A stretch of DNA of 64,000 nt from Certhia americana. Taxonomy: Eukaryota > Chordata > Aves > Passeriformes > Certhiidae. This document shows, piece by piece, positions 44,805-58,490 of the stretch. The stretch is taken from NCBI GenBank assembly GCA_018697195.1, contig CM031859.1, forward strand, positions 57,042,779 to 57,106,778, read 5' to 3'. Both the position numbers and the translations under genes were made by a program. Numbering within the stretch: position 1 is the stretch's first letter; each line of letters starts with the position of its first letter. Under the pieces are notes generated by a model. It was not told where the DNA came from, did no database searches, and saw only the letters and a program-made list of their open reading frames with translations.

Positions 44805-47800
44805 GATAGACACTACCCCTCTTCTGAAGAGTGGTGGGGTTTTTTCTCACTTTTGTTCTTTGGAGACAATTTTCAACAGTATGATTTTCTTTTCCTGGGG
44901 TGGAGCCATAGGAGAGATGTTTTTCTCTCTTTCTACTGCTCCTTTCCTCACAGTAGGTACATGGTATTTCAGAAGTTTAATTGGTGATCTTCAGCAGTTT
45001 CAATGAAGGGAAAGCATCATAAATTCAAATGCTTATTGGGCCTGTTAAATTGCATTGCAAGTCTCCCAAAATATTTTATGAAGTCTTCATGTTGTAGAGA
45101 TGATTTATTGATATAGCATATCTAATCCAATGTCTAAAAACCCACCTAAGGTAAAAAAAACCCAAAACAGGTTGAGATCAATTTTGCTGTATATATAAAA
45201 TGCTATATATATGATAGACATTTTGTTGCTTGTTAAAGCAGTCAATTAATTTCTCCATGGAAGACAAGTTGGCAATATCAATATATGCAAGCAACACACA
45301 CATAGATTTCCATTAGAAAAATAAGTTATTAAGTTCAAATATAGGCTTATGAATACAGCGGATATTATCTCAATACCTAAATATTTTCCTTTAATGAGGG
45401 ACATTTTAGTAAAGAGGAAAATTTTGAGTATATCCAGTACAGAAGAGTTCAGCTTGCTAATGCTTATAGTTTTCAAATGGTCTGTTCATATGTCTAAGTA
45501 GATAATTAATAAAAGATGAATAGCACAATATCAAAAGACATCTGTTTTAGCTGCAGAAATATAATGAAAGCAATTTAGTAAGTTTCAGAACAAACCCCAC
45601 AAATATTTTTTCAGTGCAAAAGACACAACTGAATCTTCAATAGGAATCTTCTTAACTCACTGCAGTGGATTGCACATATGGTACTTCCTACCCACAAACT
45701 TCTTAAAATGCTCCTTAGGGACATGGATTGTACTACAGGTATATTTTTAAATGTCGTCATAAAAAATAGGATAAACAACTAATCAGTCAGCCAGAACAGT
45801 GAACAAAAGGGTCTTTAGTTCATAAAATGATCTAATCTCTAAGTGCTCTGCTTGGCAAGGGCATGTAGGACTCTATCTTTGGTTGTGAAAATAAAGTCAA
45901 GAAAAAGTGAGTAGTAACAGGGGTTGCCTATGATCATGCTGCTGCAAATTAGTAATGGGCAACTTTGAAAAGGGGCCCATTCCAGTTTCTTTGAAACTTA
46001 GTGAAATAAAAATACTTTGTTTACTCTTTTAATAGTCTGAATCAAGCCTAGTGTTTAACCAGAGATCCATTGATTTGAGATTTTTTATTAAAACAGTCTC
46101 TGATTCTTGTCTTTCCAACACTGGACAATCATGCAGCAACTTGTCTGTACAGAATAACCTACCAGTTATTTTGTAACTTTCATCTCCCAGTCAGTTCAGT
46201 AAACTGAAAAGGAGAGGGAAAGGTTCAAACAAATTTAATTTAAGTAGTACTTGAGGACTATATTAATTAGCTTAAAATATTTGTGTAAAACTGTAAGATA
46301 CAGTATGCTATAAAGAGTTTCTCTTGGGAATTACTGTTCATCCTGAACCGCAACAAAAAACACCCCCAGAGAATTACACCATGAAATTAACAGGTAGCAT
46401 ATTCAAAACCAATAAAAGTGAATACATTCTCAAGATACCAGTAATTGGTCTGCATGACTTATTGCCCAAGGAAGCACTGAAGCAAAAAAAATAATAGTGA
46501 GAGGTAAAAAGAAATTGCACATTTACATAGAGAGCAAAAATTCCAGAGTTATAAATGTTATTGCTAAAAATATATTCTGGAAGAAATATTAAAACATGCT
46601 TTGGGGCTCAAACCAATATCTCACTAATAATAAATAACATGATGAAACTTAATATATGGGGGCTGATTATTCTTCTGAATTATCCAGAATATAACTCTGT
46701 TGAAAAATGTTGATTAAAAGGGCTATAAGCTTTACTTAGCATGACAGTTGTCAAATAAGCAAATGTAGGAACTATTTGGAAAACCAGCTCATTGTTTCAT
46801 AGTGACAGTTTTCCATAGGTGTCATTTTGATACAGATTTCTCCTAGTTGCAAAGAAAGGAAAGATGATGGAAAAATAACAATCTGTGTAAAGTAGTCCAA
46901 GTTTTATTTAGTTTTACTTATTTGTACAACCATAGGTGTAGGTCTTAGGACTGGGTGGATGCCCTTTGGAGAAACAGTCAGAGCTGCTGATTCACATTGT
47001 TGTTATGACTCACCATAACACTGGCAAGGATTACTAATTAGTTAACTATATGATTTTATACAAAAGCAATAAAAACATGATAAAATACATTCATGAAAAT
47101 AGCATAAACATGCAAATAGAACTTTAATGTAAATGTGTTACCCTATACAATCAAATAGCATAAGCTGATTCAAAAAAACTGGGCTCAGTCTATTAACAGT
47201 GATTTCAATCTGCCCGTTGAATCCTGATTTGGAGTTATTTAAGTTGGTGAATTTCCTTCTGGATGTAAGACGCCACTTTGTGAAAATGCTTTTTGAATAA
47301 AAATGTCTTATTTTGGACATTGTGTATGTTTTTAAGTACCTTTTTTGTTGTTTTGTTATTTGGGTTGGGTTTTTTTCATTTAAAAATTAACCTAAAAATG
47401 TTACGATTTTCTCTTATTTTTTTATGAACTCATAGAACTAGATACAGTAGGGATTATTCCAGTGGAAATTTTAATAAGATGTTACACAATTAATGTATTT
47501 TTGTTAGCTGAAGTTGAATTCAGAAACTCCTTAAAAACATAGGGTTACTAAAAAGAAAGTATCTGCAGTACCAGCAAATCATTCCTGCATAATCAGAGAA
47601 AGTTTAAATCATACTCAACCCACCTACTCTCAGTCTCTGGAACTGCTAAAATGGCACCAAAATCCCCAGCTCCCTAAGCTTATATTTTACTTTGTTGTAA
47701 GTTTTTAGCTCGGTAGTCTTTAAAACAGTGGCAAGAACCTGATATTTAAACAAGATTTATCATATGAATACAAATATATGTTATGGAAAGAAAGCTGGAA

Positions 47801-48134
47801 CAATCTTAGATTCAGATTAACATTTTACTAACTATTAAAGAGCAAATAACACTAATTTAATCTTATTTCATATTAACTCTTTGTCAGCTTCATGGAAGTA
47901 CTATCAAAACCAGATGTGCATTGTAGTTGTATGTAGAATATCTATATGATCACCAAAAGGGATCAATATTAATAGTTCAGCTAGTGCTTGAAAAGTGATT
48001 GGAGATAAGCTTAGAATAGTGATTGAGGCACTCCTGAGGTAAATGAGAAAATAGCAGAGGTAATAAAAGTAATTTATTTTCCAATCTAGCTATGAAAGAA
48101 ACAATTGCCAAACAGAAGTTCTTAATTAGACTCA
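44805..48134. other. Non-coding AT-rich sequence, nothing recognised
   Basis: About 3.3 kb of AT-rich sequence without a recognised feature. Confidence 0.55.
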
Positions 48135-48158
48135 TATTTTGGCCTCCAGGCCAAAATA
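48135..48158. repeat. Perfect 11 bp-arm hairpin, 2 nt loop
   Basis: TATTTTGGCCT (48135-48145) and AGGCCAAAATA (48148-48158) are exact reverse complements around CC. No terminator context exists in a vertebrate genome, so this is recorded as structure only. Confidence 0.9.
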
Positions 48159-49295
48159 CTTGAAACTGAAGGTAAGCTGAAAAGACATCTGACTAGATGG
48201 CCTTTATGACCTCAGGTCAAAAGGTTTGGCTTTAATTTAGTTATTTATTTGAAACAAAAAGTTAACCTTTATCCACATGAGAAGACTCAGTAAAAAAAAG
48301 CAACATAATAAAAATATTTAAAGCATTTCTTTCTTTCAAAATGCAAGGTCCTCTATCATCATCTAGGCAATTAAATTCTCAAAATTGCTTTCTTCACTCC
48401 ATTTCTGCAGTTTTGAGTCTTTTGAGATTTTGTGTTTCATATGGCTGCAGGGACATCAAAATATAATTTACAAAAGAAGTCTTTTCTGGTTCAAAACTTC
48501 ATTTTAGTTCTTTGGGTGATCCCAGGTAGGTAGCTGTCATGGCTGGTCCATCCTTTAGACTTCATTAGAACATCACAAAACTGCATGTTATGCACATATC
48601 ACAAGGATTCACTAACAGATAGACAAAATTAACCATGTGGAGAAAGGAACAGTTGGGAAGGCAAGGGAAGGCAAAGGAAATCAACTGAAACTGGTTCATT
48701 TGAGACACAAGCATAAAAATTTTTAAATCATTACGGAATATGGGTAGTATGTCAACTTGTTTGAACCACTTAATAAGCTTGCAGTATTATAATGCGGTTA
48801 TTTGAATTAGAAATGTGCAAAACTGGGATTAATCAATCAGGGAAGAAGAAACTATAAATGAAATAAAATTAATATTTGTAGAGGTAGCAAACTATGCATG
48901 AAAATACAGTGATAACATTGTTTTTCTTCATTTTAGACAACAAAGAGAAGTCAGTGAATGTCATAACTGATTCTTGGAGAGAATTTTCAAGACAATAACT
49001 CCAGAAAATTACTGACAATAACTGAAAGCTGATGACCTGAAAAACCTCGAGAAGACAACCCTGGTATTGTTTGTGCAGCATATTAAGTGTATAATACAAA
49101 CATTTACAAGTTACAAGTAAAAGAAGTTTATAGTAGAGGCAACACAAGACAAGTGTTTGCTTAGCCAAAGCCCTGATCCAGCTCCTACTGAAATGCTGGT
49201 CAGACCAAATAAATAATTAAGCTGCTTTGCAATCTCGTGGCAGTTTCTGTCATAAAGAGATTGCCCTCTGTACTGACAGGGCTGCATTGATGGAG
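48159..49295. other. Non-coding AT-rich sequence; faint CR1-like trace near 48190
   Basis: CATCTGACTAGATGGCCTTT at 48187-48206 recalls the CR1 3' UTR, but it is too short to call. Otherwise nothing is recognised. Confidence 0.45.
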
Positions 49296-49555
49296 GTGGC
49301 ATGGAAAGCTGTTCACTGTGACTTTATCCAGGCCTCGCCCACTGTGTTCCTACATCAGATCAGAGAGATGCGAACTGAAGATGGACTATGAAGTGGGTGG
49401 AAAGTTAGCCGGTCTCCAGGGTGGTGATCAGCAGCACAAAACCAGCTGACAGCTGGTTACTGAGAGTATCCCTCAGGGAGCAAACACCCACCAATGTTTT
49501 TAATTAATGGCCTTGCTGATGAGACAAACTCATCGGCAAATTTCAGGATTCCAGC
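49296..49555 (+). mobile_element. CR1 LINE, degraded internal (ORF2) fragment
   Basis: The segment GACTTTATCCAGGCCTCGCC (49319-49338) corresponds to the A-motif region of CR1 reverse transcriptase. Farther on, GTGGTGATCAGCAGCACAAA, CCAGCTGACAGCTGGTTACT, ATCCCTCAGGGAGCAAACAC and TTAATTAATGGCCTTGCTGA follow the expected CR1 order toward the FADD motif, which is lost. There are many substitutions and indels, and no usable frame. This is an internal piece without a 3' end, so it is a truncated or deleted remnant. Confidence 0.7.
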
Positions 49556-49915
49556 CCAGCTGAAAGCTGTCGGGTGTCCAACCCTGTCTCTGGCCCTGCC
49601 TGCTGGAAGGTCCTTGGCCTCTCAGCCCAGGTGAGGAGTCTGGTGGAGGTGCCCCTTGGACAAGTGTGACCTGCCCTTGTCTCCTGCCCTTTCTCTGGTG
49701 CCATTCCCAGGGCTGGAGACTCTGGCTGGCACAGACTCCATTTCACCTCCTTGCTAGTCACCTCCTTGGGGCAGTCAAACAACCCCTTTTCCCAACTTTT
49801 CTCCTTGTATTTGGGGTCTTCAGGATGGTGCCCATGGGTGAGATCACTGCTTGTCCAGATTCTGGCTCACTGCCCACAGAGGGCAGCTAGCCCTCGAACA
49901 TTGACAGGGACAAAG
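49556..49915. other. GC-richer block of unknown origin
   Basis: About 350 bp distinctly GC-richer than the rest of the window, directly after the CR1 fragment. A 79-codon frame on the minus strand (49543-49782) and a 74-codon frame on the plus strand (49666-49890) overlap antiparallel, with no domain in either. Few CpG are present, so it is not a CpG island. It could be unrecognised repeat sequence or a conserved non-coding element. Confidence 0.6.
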
Positions 49916-51242
49916 GGAACCACTTGAAAACAGATCCAAGGAGGTAGCAACAACTTACACAAAGACCTGCCTTCATTAATAATGAGCCTAAAGAATAAAC
50001 TATATGGGACTTTTTTAATCCCTTTTTTCTTTTTGGATTCCAAGAATGATGGCTTCTCAATGATACACTGTCTCTTTGCACAGCCCTGGAAGAGAAGCAG
50101 GGTAGATTTTGGATTTCCCACTCTTCTACTTTCTACTGTTGGATTAGGAAAGATTGCTCACGGTACAGAGAGCTTTCTTATAACAGGCAACCTGAATAAC
50201 ACTATGTCACAAAATTGCAGCCATTGGTAGCAAGCAGGAAAATGGGACACAACTTAGTACAACTCGTAAATTAAGCTTGTGCAAAGTGATTGCTTTTCAT
50301 CCCTCCTTATAAGTCATGAACTTTGCAGCATGTATGACAATATCTTAGAGAGATACATTTATGTTGTTCTGATCATAAGAGGACAAAGGATAGATTAACA
50401 TTTTCTCTGGATTTAATGATGTTTGAGAGAGAAAATAAAATAGGTATTAGTTAAAACAAAGTATTTTTCTTAATGTAGTCTATCAAAAGATATACCTCTG
50501 GAAGAATAAAAATTATTTTAAAATCCTGTGTTGAAATTAGGGAAGAGTTTAGACTAAAGGAAAAAAAAAATCATGGTTTTGCATAAATATTGATAAGTGC
50601 AGTAAATAAACCCACTAAATATTCATTTAGTATATTTTCTTTTTAAAGACAAGTTAAAAAAATAAATTGGGATCAAAAAATCCAAATAACAGGTAATATT
50701 TCATTTTAAAAAGAATGAAGTCATTACTGTGTGCTGTTTGGGGAAGGGATTACTGAAGAAAACCCTAAACTAATGGATATTGTTTCAATTGTAAATCAAA
50801 ACCAAAACACCATAACTATGAAATTCAGAAGAGGAGCTTCAGTGACTAAATACAGCCATCTGTAAAGGCTCTTAAGTTACCATTTTGAGTGGTTGATTAA
50901 CTCTCCATAGTCCTCAATCAAGTTTATGACAGTAATGCAAAATTAAGAAAATCCCTCTCTCCTAAATAAAGCCACAGAAACTAGAAAAATTGAAAGGAAC
51001 ATAACAATTAGTAAGAGGAAAAGAATAGCTTGGCATTTCAATTAATTATGTCACTTGTGTTTTAAAATGGCCAGAGAATTTTTAAAATTGCTATATTAGA
51101 ATGATCATTTCGCTGGTCAGAACTCAATGAGTGTTTTATTTTCAGTCTGAAAGGTAAATATGCCAACAGAAGTGAAGAAAAGCAACATGAGTGAAGATTA
51201 ATTTAGAAGTGATATGCTCAGATAGCTCTAGGAGCTAAATTT
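49916..51242. other. Non-coding AT-rich sequence, nothing recognised
   Basis: No exon, RNA gene or repeat recognised. Confidence 0.55.
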
Positions 51243-51252
51243 GGGGGGGGGG
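51243..51252 (+). repeat. G10 homopolymer
   Basis: Ten consecutive G residues in AT-rich surroundings. Confidence 0.97.
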
Positions 51253-54200
51253 TTTTGACAGAACACAGAAAACAATCCAACCTTCACTTTCAGGATGATA
51301 AAAGAGCAAAAGAAAATGCATTTGGTTTTTCAGCTTAGGAAACATTCTGATCTATAAAAAGTGACACAAATTCGCATAGCTGAAGATAAAAATCACTTGA
51401 ACTGGATTTTGCGAAGTACCTTCTTGGAATTGTTTCAAATCTTTAACACCGCAGTAAACAAAAGCAAGTATTCATATTTTTGTAAGCTGCAGGAGTAATA
51501 AAGCAATTAACCTAGGGATGTAGGTGCCTCCTCTGGTCCGTGTTTTCTTCCTCCAATATACTAATGTGTTGCATGTCTTCCACAGGAGTAAGTGTATTAG
51601 CCTTAAGTCTCTACAGTGTTCCTGGAATTTCTCTATCTGTTCAATCTCTAGCCTTGTTTTATCACAAGCACATTCAATGTTCGTTGTGCCTTAAAATTTT
51701 CAACTGCAGCCTTCACTGAAAATTTTCCCCTTCTAGCCACAGCTCTCTCAAACCGTCCACAGCTTCCTGAATTTTCTGTCTATACGTGATCTGCCAGAAG
51801 AGCATCAGCAAAATTTGCTGTGGTGGGGGTTGACTGATTTTCCTATGTGAGTTACTGTCTGGCTTTAGGGCTTCTCTTTCTTGGCAGCTAAGAAGTCAGA
51901 CAGAAGGGATAAAATTGAGTTACAGCCATCTACTTTCACAAAAGTCAATGGAATTAAATAGCTTTGAGTTATCTAGGCGTTGTCAAGTATAGCTGAAAGT
52001 GCCCAAAAATGTATTTAGAAGTTAAAAGGGAAAGAGGGGGAATGCTGAATGCCAGTGAAACAATGTTTTCACATAGACCTGATTATCTTAAGAAGGCAGA
52101 CTAAAAGCACTCAGAAAATGGGTATCTGGCCATCTGAAGGTAGTATGTTCAGCCACTGACTGATTTCAGGGCTGTGGAAAGAGTGTTAGAATGTTACTGC
52201 TCCCAGAGGTACAGATTTGCTGCATTTAGCAGAGCAATTAGAACAACTACCAGGAAGAATAAAACCTGCATGCTCAGACATGAAACAGATTTACTGGAAA
52301 TTGATTAATGTCATATCCTTGTAGTATTAAAGATAGATGACAAGCTTCTGGCTGCACTGCTTAAAATCTTTCCAAAGAAAATGCTTGCTGTCTACAGAGC
52401 CACTGCACTGTGTGCAGAATAAAGCAAAGAAAAAAACCACTTCACACCTGACCCACAAGCTAACAGGAGAGAGGCCTGCAAAATCATTCATATCATCTGT
52501 TCATGGCTATTAGAAAATGCATGTTGTTTTTTCTCTGTCTTGGGGTACAGCAGCGTTGTGATGCAGAGCTTCTTTTGCTCTTCTCAGTTGGAGGCGGGAA
52601 CACCATTCCCTCAGAGATCTCTGCCCAGCATCTCAGCGAGTGCCAGCATGCTGCCTGACGTAAGTCACAGCAGAAAGAGACAAGTGTACAAGAGCTTCTA
52701 AATGAATGAGGTAGGGAAAAAAATAGGACAAAGACAAAAGAGAAAATGACAAGTTGAGAGAAAACTGAGTTTATTATTTCCTGTAACAACATTTAATCCA
52801 ATACAAAGTGTTGATATATCTCAGACCTCTTCGTTTCGTAATCCACTGTGAGCAAAGAAAACCTAACATGGAAATGTGACTATTCAATGCTTATAAGATG
52901 GCTTTTTTTCAGTGAAATACCTAGTCCATATCTAAATAACTACATGTTTATATTGAAAAATGTGTCCATGTTACAACTGAACTCAGATAGAGACATTTCT
53001 TAAAAAGTATGCCAAGAAGGAGTGAGCAGCTCAGGGATGGAGGGTGGCAGCTCCTCAGTCCCAGATCACAAATGTGAACAAGTTTGTCAGTGCATACCAG
53101 AATACACCACATGTTGCTGTGTAAAATTAATGTACTGAGAAATCAGAGCTAAAAGTTCAAATAAGCACTTAGTTAGCTGAACTATCACTTACGACAGCAG
53201 CTGATTTTATGTAGTATCAGTTTAAAGTTATTGCCAGTCAGTTGCTAACAGCCACAAGTCTCAAGGAAGGGGACCCATTTTAGGAAAAAAAATTATAGCC
53301 TGTTTTCTTTAAACTAAGCTATGTTAGGACATATAAAACATACAATAAAAATTAGCTTTCATCATGTCCCTTACAAAAGATGCAAATTTATCTCAATTTT
53401 TTTTTTTCCAATGTGAGTACAATATGTGTTTTCATATTAAGATTGAAAGTATACAAAATCCATATAATAACCATCATACTGGCAACATGAACACTGTAAA
53501 TACAATATGGTCATGCAGTATAACAGTGTTATTTATTTCAGGTCATTCTGAAAGCTAAGGTCTGGTGATAAAAAATTAAGCTATTTCTTAATGTAATAAT
53601 TTAACAATTAGATTAATGAAGACAAGAGGTCCATATCATATCTACAGCTTTTGACTTGGGAGGCAGTCTGTAAAGGTTTTGTCATAGTTCATGAAGGACT
53701 ATGTCATGCAAGAACCCTTTCAGGTCTGTAAGAAGCAGGGCAGTTTTACTTCATCAATTATATACCATTCATTAAGGCTCCTAACTTTGGAATAAATATT
53801 TGTTCCTTTATCAAAGAAAAATATTTTAGGACCCTTGAAAGAAACATATTTTCATGTTAAGGATGATCTTCCAATGTCTGGAATATGTGTTTAAGTGTTA
53901 GACATTTAAAACTTTCTCATCTTATTACTTATCCAAATTCCAACAAAAGTGAGATTTTTGTATACACTAATCAGCAAGATACTTGCTCCCACAGAGAAAC
54001 AGATCTAATTTTAACTTAGCCTTTGGTTTGCAAGTTCATATTCTTATTTAAATAAGGTTCTCTTCACAGAAAAGCTTGCTTCCCGTATATGCCTCTGTTT
54101 CACGATAGGAAATACACTGTGTATTCAGCTAACAAAATGAAGTATTATGCAAATTAACATCAAGGAAGTCCTCAAGTGAATTAGAGGGTGGACTGCATAA

Positions 54201-57200
54201 TGAGGATCTGAGATCAAGGGCCTGAGCTGTAATGGTTCTCTTCTGAGGGCATATTTATGCTGCATCTGTGCAGAACAGTAGAGAATGTTATGCTAGAATA
54301 TAGAATATGCTGTGATGCAGGAGAGAATCCTCACTGAGGAATCAGAGTAAATTTTACATATAATACTGAGACCTAAGGTTGCATGAAATAATGTTCCACA
54401 GAGAGATGGAGGAATAAGGCTGGAGATGCATGAGTGTCCTAATTTGGGCAAATTTGTGAGGAAGAATACAAATGGTGTCCCTCTAGAAAACAAGTTCAAG
54501 CAGCCCCTCCTCCTACCAGTTCGGGAGACATACACCTCCTTCGAGAGAAGTGGAAAAAACTGTTAACAAGCAAAGTACTCACAAACATGGAAAAATGAAT
54601 AATATTAAACAATGGAACCTCTCAATTGGGGATACAAGTATCATAAAGGCACCCTAGGACAATGAGAAGATAAGGGTTGCACATAGATATTGGGCAGTTA
54701 GACTTCTCAGGATTGATGTTATTAGATAACAGACATATACAAGTTTTTAAATATGTTTTTTTAGTGCAAAAAACAGCTACAAAAGAACTGTCCAGAGACT
54801 GTTCTTCATACACAAATGCTTCCTAAGAAGAAAGCATGTAGCAAAGCAGACTTTTGTTGATTTTATATCCTTTCACCCTGTCAGGATATAACCTGGACAG
54901 ATTAAGAGCTAGTTTATGTCCCATTCTGAGATTCTTCCATAAGCATAAAACTTTCTATGGTCTAGAGAGCTCTTCTCAGATAACATTGCAGTAAATTACC
55001 ATTTTGAGGCAGCGACAGTGAAGATTTATTCACCTCTGCGGGTATTTCACGTGCTCTTTTACTTGCGTTTTGTTCAGTTTTTGTGACCTCAAATTTGATC
55101 ACCAAGTTGGCTGCCCAGACGTTCATGCCAATCCATTTTTTGGCATTGAACTCCTATGTAAAACACTTTCCCTTTTCCTTCTGGAAAGCAATTCTGATTT
55201 TCATTTGGGCTTGTGGGCATAAAAGTTAAACTTAGAATAGAACAGTTTGATACCATCAAAACAAAAATTTTCTTTGAGTTGAAAAGACAACTGTCAAGAT
55301 GTATTCCACTGGCAGTTGATATACATATTTTCAAAGAGTTTCTATAATTTACAAACATCATTTGCCAAAACTCTTGCAAGAATCCTTACTGAGGTAAGCA
55401 AAATCCATGCTTCCACCACTTTATCATCCTCTAAAGCTTTAACAAACTACTTCCAAAAAACTATGAAAGAGTGAGGGTTAGCAGGTAAAAATTCACTCTA
55501 GGGAGGAAAACAAGTCCATCAAGAAAAGTCTGAGCAGAAAGGCAATACCAGTTCTTAGCCTTGGGCTGAGGGGCACAACAGGCATGAGAAATACAACTGG
55601 AGATTGCAGAAAAGACATCTAAGGTGACAGGGACCAGGTCCAAGGAGGTGTTAGGACATAAGGAAGAGGGAGGCAAAGGGAAGAAACCAGTCTCACTGTG
55701 GCAGGCCAGGACCTGCTTTGTCTGTGACAGGGTACAAGGTGCTTGCTTCTTGCTTATTGCTGGTCACAACACATCTCTGAGATGTATATTTACCCTCATC
55801 TATGTCTATCGATTCACGGACAACCTTGTGCTCTCTACTTCATACTAAAAGTGTCACAGGACACTTATGAAATAGTGACTCTCATTGTTTACAGACCTTG
55901 AGCACAGAGCTCCTTGCATACATAAACCTATTTGTTCTTATCCCCTTACTCAATAAGAAACAGGCGCTGAATCATTCTCATCCAAATGTCACTGAACTTC
56001 TCCTGGTTTAGGCTGCTGGCTGTTCAGCTCTCAGAGCTAGTGTCCAGGGACACACAACTCTAATAAATTTGATGGAAATAACACTGTCACTTGATTGACG
56101 CAGACAGTGACAGCAGGTATCAGACTTGACTTATATGGTCCATATGACTGCTTAGTGCAAGCTCAAATCCTCACAAGCTAAACACTAAGATTAAAGAAAG
56201 AAATCCTGTGATTTTTGCTGCTTTTACTGTTTATTTTGGTTAAGTCTGCATTTTCTTTTTTAAAACAATTTATTGCTGGGACTAAATAGTATATGCAATC
56301 TCCTGTTGACAGACTATCTGTCTAACTCCTCTGATATTGTGGAAAGAAACATGGAAGATGTGGGCATTTCAGTTGCAGTTGTAACACATTCCCAATTTTA
56401 TTCTGGATGAAAGAGTGGAGACTGAAACTTTTGTGAGAAACAAACTGTCACTGGGACTTCTGGGTACTACACCATACTGTGAGTCCTAAGACTCTATGTA
56501 AAGATTTCTCTTTCTAAAGTTCAAAAAAATTCCTTTGACATTGTGTTAAAAAAAATCTTCCTGTTGGGAGACAGAAATGGCTGTCACATTCTTCCTACAA
56601 AGCCTTTCAGCAGAAAAAGACAAGCATTTTCTGTCAACTGAAATCAGCCTGACTGCATGTAATGGGTAGCTAGAGACTCTCAGTGCTTTATCAGCCACTC
56701 CCAGGTTTTCTAGGATTTTTTTTAGGTTTGTCAGTTTATAAATCCATGATCCATAAGCCAATGTAGTGACCTTACATTGGCTAGCACTAGCCAGGAAGGT
56801 CATCCATATCTTTCAGCAGATTGTTGAGCACCTGGTTAATATTTGCAAATAACATGCACAAAGTCTTTAGCACACTGCTACCACTAGCTCATGTTCATTA
56901 TGATAACCCATAAAATCTTGGGGGGAGGATTATTGAAATAATTCTGTGGTTCAGAACAAGAACTGAACACCTTTCGAATAAAATCTGGGCTGCAGCTGTT
57001 CAAGCAACAGGGCTTCTATCTAATCCAGTATTTGGATAGGCTTTTCAAGAAATTTTGTCAAAGCCAGTTGCCAGGATGGACACTTGCATGACTGGAGAAA
57101 TCTGAGTAATCACAGTGATTTCTTGCAGACAGCCTTAAGATCTAGATGGAAAAGTATGAAGTGCTTTAGTGTATTGGGCCAGACTTCAGATGTGCGGCAC

Positions 57201-57799
57201 CAACATTGCATTGTTTGACTTGTGTTGACTCATAAGGTTTTGAACATCTGCTCTTCAAGTACTTTTCTGCTGAACAGGGAAATTTTGGTGGTATGATTTT
57301 CATGGGGAGTAGGGAAAGAGGAGCTGGCAAATGAATTTTAGGAACCACTGGTGCTCCCTCATTATATCTGGTAAATCTACATATAGGACTTCCTGTACTT
57401 TAAATGATTTTGAATCCTTTGTAATTGCTTCAAATAAAGAGGATTTTTCTCATTTGGTTTAGGAGAAAATTATCTGTCTCAAACAATATGTTTTTGTCTT
57501 TCTATGGCATGGATATCTACATCTCAGATACTGTCCTGGGCTTCTTTGATAATCATTGGAGACATATATAAATTTCTAAGAAATCTTGAGCAGGTTTTTA
57601 GAACAAGTAAGGTTCCATAGAAAGATATTTCTTCCAAATGTCTAAAGGAATAATAAAATAAATACATCAGACATGGATGTCTGGAACATTTTGGATATCT
57701 AATGTTAAGGAAAAAGCAACTCAGTCTGCCTCAGATTCTAATCTGCAAAATTACTGTTTCATGTATTATGACTTAACTTGAAATTTTTGATCATTTAAA
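51253..57799. other. Non-coding AT-rich sequence, nothing recognised
   Basis: About 6.5 kb with no recognised gene or mobile element. A short GC-richer patch at 52540-52680 overlaps a 99-codon minus-strand frame (52493-52792) with no domain. A 96-codon minus-strand frame at 55089-55379 is likewise featureless. Confidence 0.55.
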
Positions 57800-58490
57800 C
57801 TTAGTGTTCTGCATTTCTTGTTACTGAATTGCATCCAATTTATTTAAATGATTTTCCTAATTTGTCAATATCTTTTTAAGTCTGTCCTCATATATGTTTA
57901 CAGACCCTCACAGCTTGATGTCATTGGAAATTTAATAAGCACACTACACTATTTAATCATTGACTACCTACTCAATGACTCAAGTCACTAATGAGAACAT
58001 TGATAAGAACCGGGCACAAGACTGATCTCTGCAGAACACTGCTCAATACATAATGCTAGAAAACAAAGAACCATTAATAACTACTAAACATGGATTCCTA
58101 AACATGTATCTTCTTCATAGCAGTTTCATGAAGATCTGCTCAATTTCATGAAAATGTCACACAAAACGAAAGACAGTAGTGAGATCAAGATATACAATAT
58201 ATACTATCTGTATGTTCATAACTTCCTAGAAACAGAGAAGGAAATTCAGAGGCTATATGATATGTTCTTGAAAAATTTATATTAGTTGGTACTCATTCTC
58301 ACTATTTTTGGGGTGTTTATAAAAATGTATCCTTTCATATTGCTATTATTGCATTAACTGAAGTTAAGATAACTGGTCCATAATTTCCAGTCTCCCCCCT
58401 GCCTTTCAAAAAGATAAACTTCATATTTACCTTCCCTCCCTCAAGAACTTGTTCTAGATCAAGTGGCACTGTCTGTCTGAGTAGCAATTA
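57800..58490 (-). mobile_element. Ancient CR1/L3-type LINE fragment (reverse-transcriptase region)
   Basis: On the plus strand, scattered blocks follow in order the reverse complement of an old amniote CR1/L3-type LINE: CTGCATTTCTTGTTACTGAA; TTTGTCAATATCTTTTTAAG; CACAGCTTGATGTCATTGGA then AATTTAATAAG; GAACCGGGCACAAGACTGAT then CTCTGCAGAAC; GAACCATTAATAACTACT; AGTGAGATCAAGATATAC; and AACTGAAGTTAAGATAACTG then GTCCATAATTTCCAG. In the sense direction the block near 58171-58188 would encode the reverse-transcriptase A-motif region. Divergence is much higher than in the bird-specific CR1 copies, so this is an old insertion, probably shared with other birds or reptiles. It has no coding capacity. 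Confidence 0.75.

Noticed and set aside
47341..47380. Second G/T-rich tract as a quadruplex
   Set aside because: Only two GGG runs are present, which is insufficient.
48187..48206. Possible CR1 3' fragment
   Set aside because: Only about 20 bases resemble CR1 and no flanking similarity continues. Not separable from chance.
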